Notes: a model not told the origin generated them from the letters alone. Positions 48,001 to 60,060 are shown, counted from the stretch's first letter. The stretch is 64,000 bases of DNA from Euonymus europaeus (GCA_963580455.1 OY756964.1:20248001-20312000); one strand, 5' to 3'. Program-made: numbers and translations.

Positions 48001-48578
48001 ATGTTGATTCAGCTGAAACAAAGCATAATGAAGCACGAGGGGTTATTGTTTCAGGGTCATGGCATTGAGGGAGCATGATAAACCTACTATCACGACATTT
48101 GAAGAAGATGGAGGCACATAGGAGAGAAGTTCGGGAAATTGCAATCATGGCAGAAGTGGCAAATAGAGAAAAGACACCACAACCAATCACACAAATTCAG
48201 CCCAACGGCATAAACCTCTCTTTTAATCTTTTTAAGCTTTCTAGCCTACATTCAGCTTTTGTAAACACAATCTTGTAATCATTTCTTGCATTAATGAAAT
48301 GTTTACGCTTTGTCATTTCTTTCTAGTCCAATTTCTAGTAAAGCACTTTTTAATGGATCTAGAGTTTCTTGAGGAGTCGTAGTGAGATTACGAGTGACCC
48401 CTTTCCTCATACAATCGGGTGATTAGAAGATAGATTATCAATGCATTCATATTGTATTCTCCATATTTTTGGCAGACCGCAACTAAATAGAACCAACACT
48501 AAGTATGAGTTCACTCTCATAAAGCCCTCCTAACACCTCTCAATCTAACTTCTCTCAATCCTCTAATGTCAAACACGG
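45034..48578. other. Gene-free stretch between solo LTR and CYP82 gene 2
   Basis: 45540-46150 may be an old hAT-like element (left CAGAGCCGTATCCAAGGG, right TTCTGGCTTCGCCCTGC). 46830-47045 belongs to the segmental duplication. Around 47400-47460 lies TATCCCACACC...GTGTGGGACTTTACAAG-like sequence resembling a widespread plant repeat. 47940-48480 has a U/A-rich leader-like character without an identifiable protein. No gene is supported. Confidence 0.45.
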
Positions 48579-49074
48579 TGTCAAATATTGCTCTAGATAG
48601 TGCCAAAGATTTTCTAGTGCCTCTCGTGGTGGTCCATTGTAATATTCTCAACTTATTTTAATTTTCACAGATGTCCCCTAAGGAACTTTTAATTGTGTTT
48701 TTGTTATGATAGTTTTTTTTCAATTTGCAATTTTGTCCTTATAAAGTTATAATCCAGTCCTCAAAGCACAAGAACACACAAGCAACTATACAGAGAGAAA
48801 GAAATGCGAAATCAACAGAAATTGAAGTGAAAACAAAGATTCCTCAGCTTTGTAACCATGAAATCGATCGTATTCATGCTAACTTAAACTTGATTCATTA
48901 AGAAAACAAATATATATTACTCAGACACATGATTCCATACAGCTGATACAAGCCAGAGAAGAAAAAAATCCAACGGAGAATTACACAATCCTGGTGAATA
49001 GCCATAAACATACCAATTGAACTCAAACTAGCTAGGCCTTGGGGACTCCTGCAAGACATTTTGTTTCACAATCC

Positions 49075-50740
49075 TTATGCATAAACACTAAGAGACAAGC
49101 GAGGTTTGATCATGACTTCAAGTGGGGTGGCTTTGGCGTTTGTTAATCCAGCAGTTTCAGTCATGTCAACTGCTGCATTTGCTGGAGTTGATATCTCAAA
49201 TGCTTGGATTAGCCCGGCCAGCACTAGATGAGTCATTTGAAGAGCAAATCCCCATCCGGGACACATACGCCTTCCCGCACCAAAAGGGATAAGCTCAAAA
49301 TTCTGCCCCTTAACATCAACATCCTTGTGGGTCGTGAGGAATCTCTCAGGCCGAAACTCGAGCGGCTCAGACCACAACCGTGGGTCTCTTTGGATCTTCC
49401 AAAGGTTCACAATCAAGCGAGTGCCTGCCGGAACATGGTAACCATTTACTGTGCAATCCTCAGTGAACTCACGAGCTCCTATAAGTGGTCCGGCCGGATA
49501 CAACCTTAGGACTTCTTTGACTATGGCCTGGAGGTAGACAAGCTTATTGATGTCTGATTCATTTACCAGTCTTTCCTTGCCAACATGAGCATCCAATTCT
49601 TCTTGCGCCCTTCTCAATACAGGAGGATTGTTCAGCAGCAGTGCAAGGGCCCAAGTTATGGTCACGGTTGTAGTGTCAGTGCCACCAGAAATTAGAGCCT
49701 GCAAAATGAACTTATTGCCGTAAGATTCAGACTAAATATGTACCTGTAAACCGTGCACATGTTTCTACAAAAAAGAGTGCAGAGGCAGAATATACCATGG
49801 ATGTGGCTTTGTTAACTGTATCAGCATCAAAACCTGCAAGGTCCATACCTTCCAGCGCTGAAAGCAATACGCCCATGAAATCTTTCTGAGAGTCGGCAGT
49901 GTCACCGGATTCTCTCTTCTTGCGATGCTCCTCTAGCCATTCTTCAATTATACTGTCCAATTCTTTTCCTGTTTTCTTCATGGCCTTCTCAATTCCACCA
50001 AAATCTAACCAACCAAGAAATGGAACCGCATCCCTTAGAACAAATAGTCCTGCTAAGCGAAAAAACTCCCTAAATGCCTTTTGACACCGCCTTGCCTCCT
50101 TTTCATCAGCACTGGCACCAAAGTATCTCTTTCCTGCAACCATCTGAACAATCACATTCAAATTTATGTCCCCAAACCACTGCGTCATTTCAACCAAAAC
50201 ATGACCCAAGTCGCTCTTCTTCTCTGTCCACTGCTTGTGCAACTCTTTCACCGAATTCTCCACCTGAGAGGATCGAACGTGTTTTAGCAACTCAAGCCTC
50301 CGGTTGGAAAGCAGCTCTACTGATATTATTTTGCGAATATCACGCCAGAATGCACCATAAGGGGCAGATCCGAAACCTGCATAGTCATAGGACAAGTGTT
50401 TTCCAGCTACAAGCCGGGGACGAGAGGATACAGCTACATCCTTGGTGGTGAACACTTCCTTTGCCACCTCCCAACTACTGATCACCAAGGTTGGGAACAA
50501 CCCAACCCGTATAGTTAACACTGGACCATACTTGTCGGCCAAGGCTCCCAAGGCTACATGTGGAAGCGGATCAGATCCTGCTAACAAGGGTAGGTGTCCA
50601 ATTATAGGCCATCCACCACCAGCTAACGGTGCTAAGTTTTGTTTAGCGAACTTGGACCTTCTGAGAATGTAGAAAGTAAAGAGAAATATGGCAAGGAACC
50701 CAGCTATAGTAGCATTCAGGTATGGGAGAAGGAGAATCAT
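49075..50740 (-). CDS. Cytochrome P450, CYP82 family, gene 2
   Basis: Exons 50740-49796 and 49698-49075 join in phase 0 across a 97-bp GT-AG intron; 522 residues, the same length as gene 1. The membrane anchor, hinge [14 protein letters not shown]-helix GGTDTT (320-325), KEVLR, PERF and haem loop [11 protein letters not shown] (Cys461) are all present. I count about 23 residue changes against gene 1. Several fall where P450 substrate-recognition sites are expected: Phe125 to Ser in the B-C region (GFGSAPYG), Gly316 to Ala and Leu327 to Val in or near the I-helix, and Ala388 to Ile after the ExxR helix (PLIGARE). This could mean changed substrate or product range. Both genes look functional. 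Confidence 0.93.
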
Positions 50741-50764
50741 TGCTCTGCTAGATTGAAAGATGGT

Positions 50765-50790
50765 TTCTGTACTTGTGCACAAGTACAGAA
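50765..50790. repeat. Perfect 26-bp palindrome upstream of CYP82 gene 2
   Basis: The half-site TTCTGTACTTGTG is followed at once by its exact reverse complement. It lies 25 bases before the start codon, so within the 5' UTR or proximal promoter. Copy 1 has only one half (TTCTGTACTTGTGCAATAAA, about 38890), at the point where the two segments diverge. Confidence 0.95.
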
Positions 50791-51050
50791 AAATATGTCG
50801 GTGCAATATGACACTGCTAAAGCCATAGCTTTAAGAATGGTCACGTTGTTTTGGATATTATAGGCCGAATGCGACAAAATAAATGATTTAGATCAAATTC
50901 TTCTTCAGGATAAGCATCAATGAAAGACTAATTTAAAAACAAAAATATGTCATATATAGATCTCGCTAATAAGAAATAAAGTACCACTTATTCCATATCA
51001 AGAAGCATTAGTCGATGCATTCTATTATTTTATAGTTCAGTAGTCAAGGA

Positions 51051-51903
51051 CAGTTTGAAGAGATCGGATTACAGCAATATCCTTATGGTTACGTTTTGAT
51101 CCAACTTGTCATGTCGTTAGGTGAAAAATTTATATGCACGTCTGTCTGAGTTGACTCATAACAGATATTGAAAAAAGATAAATTTCTAATGTCTTCTTCG
51201 TTTTTTTTTTTAAAAGAGAGACCGGATTACGGATTAGGGTTCTCTACATTACTATACAAAAAAAATCAGGGTACCAGGTGATATTACTTAACAAGAAGGG
51301 TGTTGATGTGATTATTTCAGAAAGACCATATATCTTGATTGCTAAGATACACAACAAGGTTGTTCAAGTCACTCAGTTTACCCTCAGACTACAGAGTAAT
51401 TAGAAGCTAGTTTTATATCAGATCTATTCCAACAAATGTTTGCGTAATTCACAAAAGATTTAATATGAAAGAGCAAACATGACATCTCTTACACTCCTAA
51501 AAACACTTGTCACATTCAACAGTTATCAGAAAATAAGCCATAGGCAAGCAAGGAGAGCGTATCTTGGAGTTCTAGTTTGAGGTAATGCCTCAGTTAAAAT
51601 GAAGCGACTTCATCGTTGCGTGTGCACCATTATTCACCTTAAGCTCTTATATGCCTCTAAAATGGGGGAAAAAAATGAAATCTAATATATATTGAACTCA
51701 TTTACTCTTTAAATAAGCTCACAGAGCAAAAAAAGCTCCAGAAAAGCTATGAAATTGATATAGGCTATACTGATTTTGACTCATCAAAACATAAGGTTGC
51801 ACACAACCAGCCAGACCAGTACTATTAATACGGGCCATTACATTATTTTCTTAATCCTATTACACCATTAATCTCATTTATTCTGTTGCATTTCTATCCA
51901 GCC
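51051..51903. other. Intergenic between CYP82 genes 2 and 3
   Basis: About 51540-51680 resembles a diverged form of a common plant dispersed repeat rich in GAGGCATT/AAGCGACTTC words. The promoter of gene 2 lies at the left and the 3' UTR of gene 3 at the right. No coding region was seen. Confidence 0.45.
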
Positions 51904-53662
51904 TTAGTTCAGACTTGAGTATCCATAGAGCTTTGCAGGGAGACGAGGGCTAAGCAGAACCTCCAATGGGGTGGCTTTTGGAATTGTTAAACCTGAACTT
52001 TCAGTAATGTCAATCGGTTGATCAAGTGGAGTTACCAAGTCAAATGCGTGAAGAAGACGAGCAAGAGTCAGGGTAAGGACTTGGAGCGCAAATGACACAC
52101 CAGGGCATGATCTTCTGCCAGAACCAAAAGGGATAAGTTCATATTGTTGGCCTCTAACATCCACATCGACATGGCTTGTGAGAAATCTCTCTGGCTCAAA
52201 TGCAGAAGGATTTGTCCATATTCTGGGATCCCTTTGAATCTTCCATACATTTACTATCAAGCGGGTGCCAGCTGGGACATTGTAACCAGCGACAGTGCAA
52301 TCTTCCATGGCTTCCCGAGGTCCTAGAAGAGGACCAGCTGGGTACAATCGAAGAGTTTCTTTGATGATGGCTTGAAGATACACAAGGTTCTTTATGTCTG
52401 AATCATCAACATTTCGATCCACGCCAACTTTGGAGTCTAATTCTTCTTGCGCCTTCTTCAAAACATGTCGATTATTCAAAAGTAATGAGATGGCCCATGT
52501 CAATGTACCTGCTGTAGTATCACTGCCACCAAGAATAAGAGCCTGCAGAAAATTATTTGAAGATAAACAGAAAACGTCAAAAAGAAAAACATTTGGACCA
52601 CAGGGATCTCATCAAGTCCCGCAAAATAAAACCTGGACCTGAATTATCAGCAGCATTTAAACCTAACCCTACTTATTCAGCATGTATACATATTTAACTT
52701 ACCAAGCAAGTAGACTTGATGCTCGTAGTGGCATCATACTGAAAATTTGACAGTTGCCCTTCCTCTTGAAGTGACAACATCACATCAATGAAGTCCTGCT
52801 CGCTCTGATCTTGGATCCCGCCATCATGTCTCCTTTGTCGATGCTCCTCTAACCAACCTTCAAGAATGGAATCTAATTCTTTGGCTGTTTTCTTCATTGC
52901 CTTTTCATGTCCCTGCAAATCCAACCACCCTAGAAGTGGAAGTGCGTCTGATACCACAAAAATTCCTATTAGATGAAAAAACTGACCAATTGCCTTCTGA
53001 CACCTTCTTGCCTCACTATCATCACAGGCAGCAGAGGCCCCAAAATAACGTTTTCCAGCAACCATTCGAACTACCACATTAAGAGTCAACTCCTCAAACC
53101 ACCTTTTAAGTTCGACAAGCACAGGACGAGAGTTATTCTTAGCCCATAAATTGTATAGCTCTTTTATTCCAATGTCAACCTCAGAAGTCCGAACATGCTT
53201 GAGCATCTCAAGCCGGCGATTCGAAAGAAGTTCCAGTGTTGCTACTTTTCGCATCTCACGCCAGAAGGAACTATAGGGTGCGAAGCCAAAGACAGCATAG
53301 TTATAGCCCATATGCTTTGCAGCAACCGTAGTAGGACGTGAAGCAAGTGCCTTGTCATTAATCGTAAAGCACTCCTTTGCCACTTCCCAGCTACTAACCA
53401 CAAAAGCACGGCGACTGCCAAGGCGGATGGTGAATGCTGACCCATACTTGTTGGCCAATTCGCCCAGAGTTCTATAGAGAAGCTGATCGCCCCCACCTAG
53501 TAGGAACATGTGGCCAATAATAGGCCATGCACCAGCTGCTTCGGGAGCCTTTCTATTCTTGCTACCTTCAGCAGTCTTTGATTTTCCAATTAGTGCATAG
53601 TAGAGAAAGATTAAAAACAACAGGAATGCAAAGGAGACAGTTACATTGATAGAATAAACCAT
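51904..53662 (-). CDS. Cytochrome P450, CYP82 family, gene 3
   Basis: Exons 53662-52703 and 52542-51904 join in phase 0 across a 160-bp GT-AG intron at the same position as in genes 1 and 2; 532 residues. It has an N-terminal anchor (VSFAFLLFLIFLYYALIG), hinge AGAWPIIGHMFLLGGGDQ, helix C FWREMRK, I-helix GGSDTT (325-330), [21 protein letters not shown] and haem loop PFGSGRRSCPG with Cys466. It is a clearly diverged paralogue of genes 1 and 2, not part of the recent duplication. PLLGPRE keeps the usual CYP82 form where genes 1 and 2 read PLAGARE or PLIGARE. The substrate is unknown; cluster position suggests specialised metabolism. Confidence 0.93.
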
Positions 53663-53741
53663 GATTCGATGAAGAGATGGACAGATGTTAAAATCTCAAT
53701 CAATTTATAAGTCCATTCCAACAATATTCAACTACACTCAG

Positions 53742-53930
53742 CATGAATCAGTGAAGATATTGACAGAGAAATGTCAGCACAGAATTATCTAGGGAAGGGC
53801 AGGACCAGGACCATGATAATTGAGGGAGAGATTTCACCATGAATCAGGGAAGAGATTGACAGAGATATGTCAGCACAGAATTATCTAGGGAAGGGCAGGA
53901 CCATGACCACTGAGGGAGAGAATTCAAATA
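53742..53930 (+). repeat. Two-copy tandem duplication, 96-bp period, upstream of CYP82 gene 3
   Basis: CATGAATCAG starts copies at 53742 and 53838. Both include ATTGACAGAGA-ATGTCAGCA and GAATTATCTAGGGAAGGGCA. It lies 80-270 bases before the start codon of gene 3, in its probable promoter. Confidence 0.9.
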
Positions 53931-54464
53931 TATCAACAGACAATCCTTCATTTTCATAACAACAATCAAACTCTACAATGCAAATTTAAAATTTTGATTA
54001 ATTCCTGGAACAAGCGAATCAGCCAGTGTCATGCCATGGGCACTTTACAAACTTGCATCTCTTAATATTTAATCGAAAATATTTTCTCCAAAAAACACAA
54101 ATCCTATTAAGAAATATAAGTTTTGCATAAAATTTCTTTGCCAGAGATCAGTTTTCCTACCCAATCATATCCCAGAGGCTCACGCATATGCAAGTAAGAT
54201 AATGACGTAGAGCTGCTACATTACCGGCAAAAAGATCAATGAGAGTGGCTTTTTATGGCATACATATATTTATTTAAGTTTTCTGGGAATAGAAATTACA
54301 TATCTTCCCATCAGCTGCACTTTGAGAGATTGCATTATTGCATATCATGAATTTTGAGACCTTAGAAACAATGGCCCAAGAACATGTCAGATATTCATTT
54401 ATGTCCCCAATGCAGTGAGAATAAAAGGAAAATACAAGGTGATGAAATTTTTTTCTATTTAACA
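53931..54464. other. Intergenic upstream of CYP82 gene 3
   Basis: A minus-strand stretch at about 54190-54112 (starting MREPLGYDWVGKLISGKEIL) is open but too short to judge. It could be a 3' exon of the candidate gene at 55831-56959. Confidence 0.35.
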
Positions 54465-55636
54465 TTATAATATATTTTAATTAGGGATATAGCAACCGCT
54501 TTCTTTCTTTTCGCAAAAATATCAATTGACATTGTTGCCAACGCCACTGCCTCACTGGTGTAGGATTTTTCATGATGATGTTGTTTGCAACAACGTCATC
54601 AACTCTTCAAAAATTTAGGTTATTTATGTTTTCATCAATATATCAAGAAAGCAGGTTTAATACATAGGTCAACATTGTCTAATGCAAGCTCTTAATTATT
54701 CGATATGCAAACTCTAAAAAAGCACTTCGGATTTTTTTGTTTTGCGAAATGGCCTTTGGGTATTTTATAATTCTAAGCATGACATTGTTGACAACAACAT
54801 CATTATGCAAGATCTTTAATGACGTTATTGCCAACAACGTATTGAACCACAATATGGGTTGGGCATTGATCTGTATGATCGGCCATTATCATTTACCGAT
54901 CCATTATTGGCCGACAACCGACCCATGTTGTCAGGCCAATCTAACCGTCCAACCCTTGTACATGTGGGTCAGATGATGGTTTTGATTTTAGGCAAATGTC
55001 GTATCAGCCAACCGACAATATATAACAAATTACCATTTTTTTTAATTTTATCTAATTAAATTGGGTTGGGCCTAGTCTAATACTAACATATGACACTGAG
55101 ACGATATCTTAACTTATATAATATAAGAGCACTGCAGTTGTCTTTATCTGTTTACCGTATATGGAGTTGGCACTGCAATTGTCTATTTGTCTTGATCTAT
55201 TTGTGATTCGTATTACTGTTTTGTGTAATCTATTTGAAAAATTTGTAAACTTTTATTTGAACATTCAGTATCTATGTTTTTTTTTTGTTTTTTTCTACAC
55301 TTTTTTTTTACATGCAGGTGTTTTTGGTCACGGACGATAATCGGCCCGACAAGAATCTGTTGACAACCACCCAAAATAGTCAGTCAGTATCGGTTGTCAA
55401 TATTCCATAACTTCGGTTGTCGGTTTGGATTATCGGCCGATAATCAACCGACCCGACTCATGCCCAATTGCCAACAACGTCAATAACATAAATTTTTGAA
55501 AAGTTCATGACGTTGTTGCCAACAGCATCAGAGTAAAAAACCCAACACTAGTGACCCAGTTGAAAACAACATCAATTGCTATTTTTGCCAAAAAAAAGAA
55601 AGTCCTTGTCATATCCCTAATTAAAATATATTATAA
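54465..55636. mobile_element. Long-TIR element (about 155-bp TIRs), 1172 bp
   Basis: The left 155 bases from TTATAATATATTTTAATTAG match the inverted right end at roughly 80%, including AACAACGTCAT and TTTCAAAAATTTA blocks. Long TIRs suggest a Mutator-like non-autonomous element, but 9-bp flanks do not match. Inside, 54855-55470 seems to be a second, nested element: TTGGGCATTG and CATGCCCAATTG face each other, with inverted GATAATCGGCC/GGCCATTATC and CCAACCGACAA words. Confidence 0.75.
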
Positions 55637-55830
55637 CGATAAATATCCAAAAAAAACTCATCATGTTAAAATTTAAATTATTTAACATGGTTGATACATG
55701 AGGTCAAGTAAGTAAGTCTCCAGCAAATATAAATAACTGAATAATATATGTTGCCATGGAAGATATACACATTGGATTGGTATAAGAAAGCTGAAGAAAA
55801 TTAGTTAAAATGTTTCCAGATTCATCTTAC

Positions 55831-56959
55831 TTGGGCAGCTATCTGGGAAAACAGAGTTGGTTGCCATCATGAAAGGTGCCTTCTTCATGATGCACATGGC
55901 CATGCCTCTCTTCAAATCCAAATTTGCGCCATGTGCCGCATTACCAAACTAAGAGACAGGATCACCCCCATGACATTGTTAATTATGGCATTCTTCAGGC
56001 CTTTAAGCATTAACATAAGACATAATATATTATATCCAAAGAAATTCGTCAGAGCTTTCTTATCTGTTTAGTTCAGATGACACATAGCTCTGTGTTGAAC
56101 ACTTACCACCATTAGCAGTGGGGTTCCAGGTTGATTGAACAAATTTACATAAAAGTATGCCTTCAGTAATTATTCAAGAGGATAATATATATGATGAATA
56201 AACAATGAGATACCCATCAAACCATTCACATTTATAAATCCGTCTAAATAAAAGCAGTTACCTGCTCATCAGAAGAACACAAGAAGCCAGGCTGTTTTAT
56301 GTTCCAAGCTAAATAAAAGCTTTGAATCATCAGGCTGATGGGAAAAGAACTATATAGCTATTTTTTCAAATATAAAAAGCATAATCCACCAAACCCAGAT
56401 CAAGTTTACAATCCGTCCCATTTTTCCCCTCTAATTGAGATAAGAGAGAAGCACTTCATGCCTGCATCAATATTCCCCTGAAGTGGTTATATGCCTCTGA
56501 TAGAACAAACAAAAAAACGAAATACCCAGTGGAAAAAATGTGAAAGGTATCATATTGATGAAGTTCCAGCAACAAAATTAACAAGTCAAAGAACAAATAC
56601 AAGAGCACCCATAGATACGGGCTAATTTGAATATTAATCTCTAACAATTTCTTCTTATAAATTAACAAGACTAGCAAACTTGTTGGTAATTTTGTCAGAG
56701 TGAGGAAAATTAAAAATCTTTACAAAAACATCAAAACGAAATTCCGTGAAACATTGAGTTCCAATTTTAAATTTCTGTCTTCATTTACGTTACATTTTTA
56801 TCAGTCCACTTGCAATAAATCATACCCTGAAAAATGGAGATAGGGAAAACTGTGGAGAGAGAGAAAATTTTATTGTCTCTCAAAAAATCTCTTGCAAGAT
56901 ACGCGCAAATGATGGACAATGTGGGGGAAAAAGTAGCAGGAAGTACCTAAATTCTGCAT
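55831..56959 (-). CDS. Candidate spliced gene of unknown function (partial)
   Basis: Three minus-strand exons with canonical borders stay in one frame: 56959-56947 (starts ATG), 56308-56262 and 55948-55831. They give MQNLAWNIKQPGFLCSSDEQ followed by FGNAAHGANLDLKRGMAMCI and about 20 more residues (…KKAPFMMATNSVF…). Exon 3 ends in phase 1 before GTAAGA, so at least one more exon is needed downstream, beyond or around the long-TIR element at 54465-55636, which would then sit in an intron. I do not recognise the protein. Only one of three frames is open in exons 2 and 3. It could also be a fragment of a dead gene. Confidence 0.35.
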
Positions 56960-58918
56960 TGTCTGGATATCTTTGTTGCAATTATGTTGGCTTCCACGAA
57001 GAAGACATTAGACAATGATGAGATTGGCGAATGCCGATGGAGATGGCCTGGCCCCGTTACTGTGTTGAAAGTTGAAACTTGTGAGCAACACTGGCTGTCA
57101 ACGACGACGCCATTCAATCCCCCCGCTGATCTGTTTGGACTTTGCACGATATATATGTCGGGCTTCTTTTGGTTGGGGTGTATAGCTGTTTCATATCTCC
57201 GAGGCCCATCTACATCTACTCAAAGGCATCTACTTAACTTTTACTATCTCCTTTTCAACATATATAAGATATTCACATCCTAACCTTTTATCTTTTTATC
57301 CGCATGACAACACGAATTAGAAATTTATATAATTAAGTTCTCATAATTTTTGTTAGTTGGGCAACATCGACAATGTCATCTCTTGACTCTCTCTGACAGT
57401 GCCCTCTCCGAGAAGTGAGATTATCACAATAGTGAGGATTTACGATATACATTTTATATACTTTTTCTTTGAAAATTTATTGTGAATTTTCTTAATGAGG
57501 TTATTAATGATTTGTATACTATTTTAATTATCGTGAGATGACATTAATTTTTGCTATTTTTGTTATGCGAAAATATCTCTGTCTCATTCGATTTTTGTCT
57601 TTGGAGTCCATTTCATAAATGCATGAGTTTTTTTGTTACTTAGGGTGTGGTTATATATTTTAATTTTTTATGGAATGTGGATATAATGAGATATAGTTCG
57701 AAAAGAATATCGTGCAAATAGAGGCCTAGAGCTCACCCTCCTACTCGAATCCAACCAAAGCCCAATTGAGAATAACTCGCGTAGATTAGATGGTGCATGA
57801 ATTAGGTACAAATGTTTCCTTTGTACTAGCTTCTGTAATCTTTTTCATAACTAATTTAAGGAAAGCACTAAACGTACCCCTCTATGGTCCTATTATCAAC
57901 CCCTACTGATGGGCTGAGTGTATTGATAGACGAAAAGTGACTTGAGAGTCGAGAGTTGAGATTCCCTATATATTTAATGGACTGCACGAACATAAAATAA
58001 CTAAAATGCACGTGATTTTTAAAAATAAAAAAATGCCCCTCATTTCTTATCAAAGATTTTAAAATGAAAGGTTCAAATCTTTATTTAAAAACGGAGAGTT
58101 CTTGACCGTTTCTATATATAGACATAAATGCTTCATATTGTAGCATTCTACAAGCAAATAAAATCAAAGAAGGTGATAGAGTTTTTTGTAGCCTGGTGGA
58201 GTTTTTTGGAGATGGCGGAGAACATCGAAATCAACGATAGCTGTGAATTTAAAATCAATATAATTTAATATTTAGTTAACTAACATATGAATTGTTTTGT
58301 TACGTTAAATTAATATTTGTAAATTTTTCTTTAATAATCTTATACTAATTGATATCAACTTATTATTATAGACCACAAATTTATACTTGTTCACACTCAT
58401 ATTATGAAATAATAGTCTATTACAATCTTTGAACAACACATTGTTATAACAATAGGGCACGTAAACGATAACAATGATATTCAGGTTGATTTGACAGAGG
58501 ATTATCCAATGCCTCCCATTACACTTGAGTGGATTCACTGTAAACATTCTTGTGCGGCTACATGGATTACTCCGTATGCGGAGCGGTTAGATGCGTATAT
58601 ATAGTTAGTGTGGTCGATGTTTTCTTCCAAAACTTTTTTTTAATGTGCTTGAGTAAATTTAGATGTAGTAATAAATTTTCAACAAATTCCATGTAAGAAA
58701 TATTTTTATTATTTATTTTTAATAAGATTTTATATTTTGACCAATAACAAAGGAGGATAGGGGAACATGTATTTTTTTTATTGAATTTTTTTTCCTCTCA
58801 CTGACAATGAAGAATAGAAGAGCATATGCATTTTTTTTCCTTTCGTTACTTTTCTTTTTTCTTACTAACAAATGAGCATAGGGAAGGATGTGTTTTTTTT
58901 CCCTTATAAACCCCTAAT
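56960..58918. other. Intergenic
   Basis: 56964-57150 has a minus-strand open stretch starting near an ATG context (MASSLTASVAHKFQLST, ends at GTAACG), perhaps a leader or another exon of the candidate gene. 57300-58900 is AT-rich without supported features. Confidence 0.4.
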
Positions 58919-59560
58919 TAGGGATGTCAACAGGGTGGTTTGGAGAGGGGACCCCTTGGCTCATTCTCGTACCCATTAATTTTTTTTACCCATCCCCGTA
59001 AAAATATCCACTGGATAGTTTAACTTTTGCCCCATCCCCGTACCTGTTGGGGCGGGGAATCTCCGCTTATTTATCTGCCCCGTCAACTTCAATTGTAAAA
59101 ATTATAATAAATTTTAGAACTTAAATCAATAAAAAATTATAGATATCTTTATTTATTTTGAGAGGGCAGAATAAATTGTAATAACTTATATACAAAATCA
59201 TTCATAGTCAATTCTTGAATTTTATAACTATGTAAGTTACCCATTAAATAAATAAATATGTTTATTAAAAAAAGTTAAATATACTAAAATGATATATTTG
59301 TATGGGGTTTTAATTGATTTGTTCTTGATAATATTATAAATAGTAATAAAATAATAACATATATATTATAAATAATACACATATATATAATTAATAATAT
59401 ATACGGATATGGGGCGGGTTGGATTTCGACAAACTCGTACCCGCCTCACCGTTTTTTTCATGAAATACCCGTACCCGTTATCCGACCCGTGAATAAACAG
59501 GGCATACCCAAATAATTTGGGGCGAGTATCCGTTGGATACATATATTTTTGACATCCCTA
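58919..59560. mobile_element. hAT MITE, 642 bp, with perfect 8-bp target duplication
   Basis: The ends are TAGGGATGTCAA and its exact inverse TTGACATCCCTA. CCCCTAAT flanks both sides (58911-58918 and 59561-59568). Subterminal CCCCGTACC/GGTACGGG-like words are typical of this plant hAT group. The interior is AT-rich, with no transposase. Confidence 0.93.
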
Positions 59561-59799
59561 CCCCTAATTTAATTATAATTTAAACTAAATAATATTATAC
59601 TATTTATTTATAAGAAGGAATTTTATTCTTTATACGCATGAAAGGGAAAGTGATATTGACATTTAATTTTTAAGGTTGCTTTCTTTCAATCCCATTAATG
59701 AGGCATTTGACATTTGACAAACCAATAGCAGTGTAGTACCATTTCTCATTTATTAGTATTAACATTAGACAAAAATGGTAGTTAATAGCACATGCAAGG

Positions 59800-60060
59800 T
59801 TAGATTTTGGTTGGGAAAGGGATAATATGAGAATGTGTATTTTTAATGATGTAATTCTATTGAGGGACGAATTTTATTGATGTGATTGATTATATGATTT
59901 GATTTTTGTATAATAGAGATGAAATAAATATTAATTTTAGTATAAGCATTGATTTTAGTATAATTTTATTAGGGACGGCATGAAGACCAACAATATGAAA
60001 AAATAATAATGTATAAATATTTATATTTTATTGATGTAATAATATTAAGAAATGTGTTTT
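59800..60060 (+). repeat. Dispersed MITE-like repeat, family copy 3
   Basis: It shares GATGTGATTGATTATATGAT, TTTGTATAATAGAGATG and GTGTATTTTTAATGATGT words with 31559-31860 and, reversed, with 19085-19480. It is the most diverged of the three. Confidence 0.5.

Larger units (their letters stand above)
41660..51050 (-). repeat. Tandem segmental duplication, copy 2 (expanded by insertions)
   Basis: Homology to 35850-39600 occurs in separated blocks (41665-41835, 46830-47045, 48579-51045). Between them lie about 5 kb containing the solo LTR and about 1.5 kb before the gene block. The gene block carries CYP82 gene 2. Order and orientation of all blocks match copy 1. Confidence 0.75.

Noticed and set aside
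16297..53662. AOS plus CYP82 genes as one biosynthetic gene cluster
   Set aside because: They are about 20 kb apart with unrelated genes and TEs between; AOS belongs to jasmonate synthesis and nothing links it to CYP82 enzymes.
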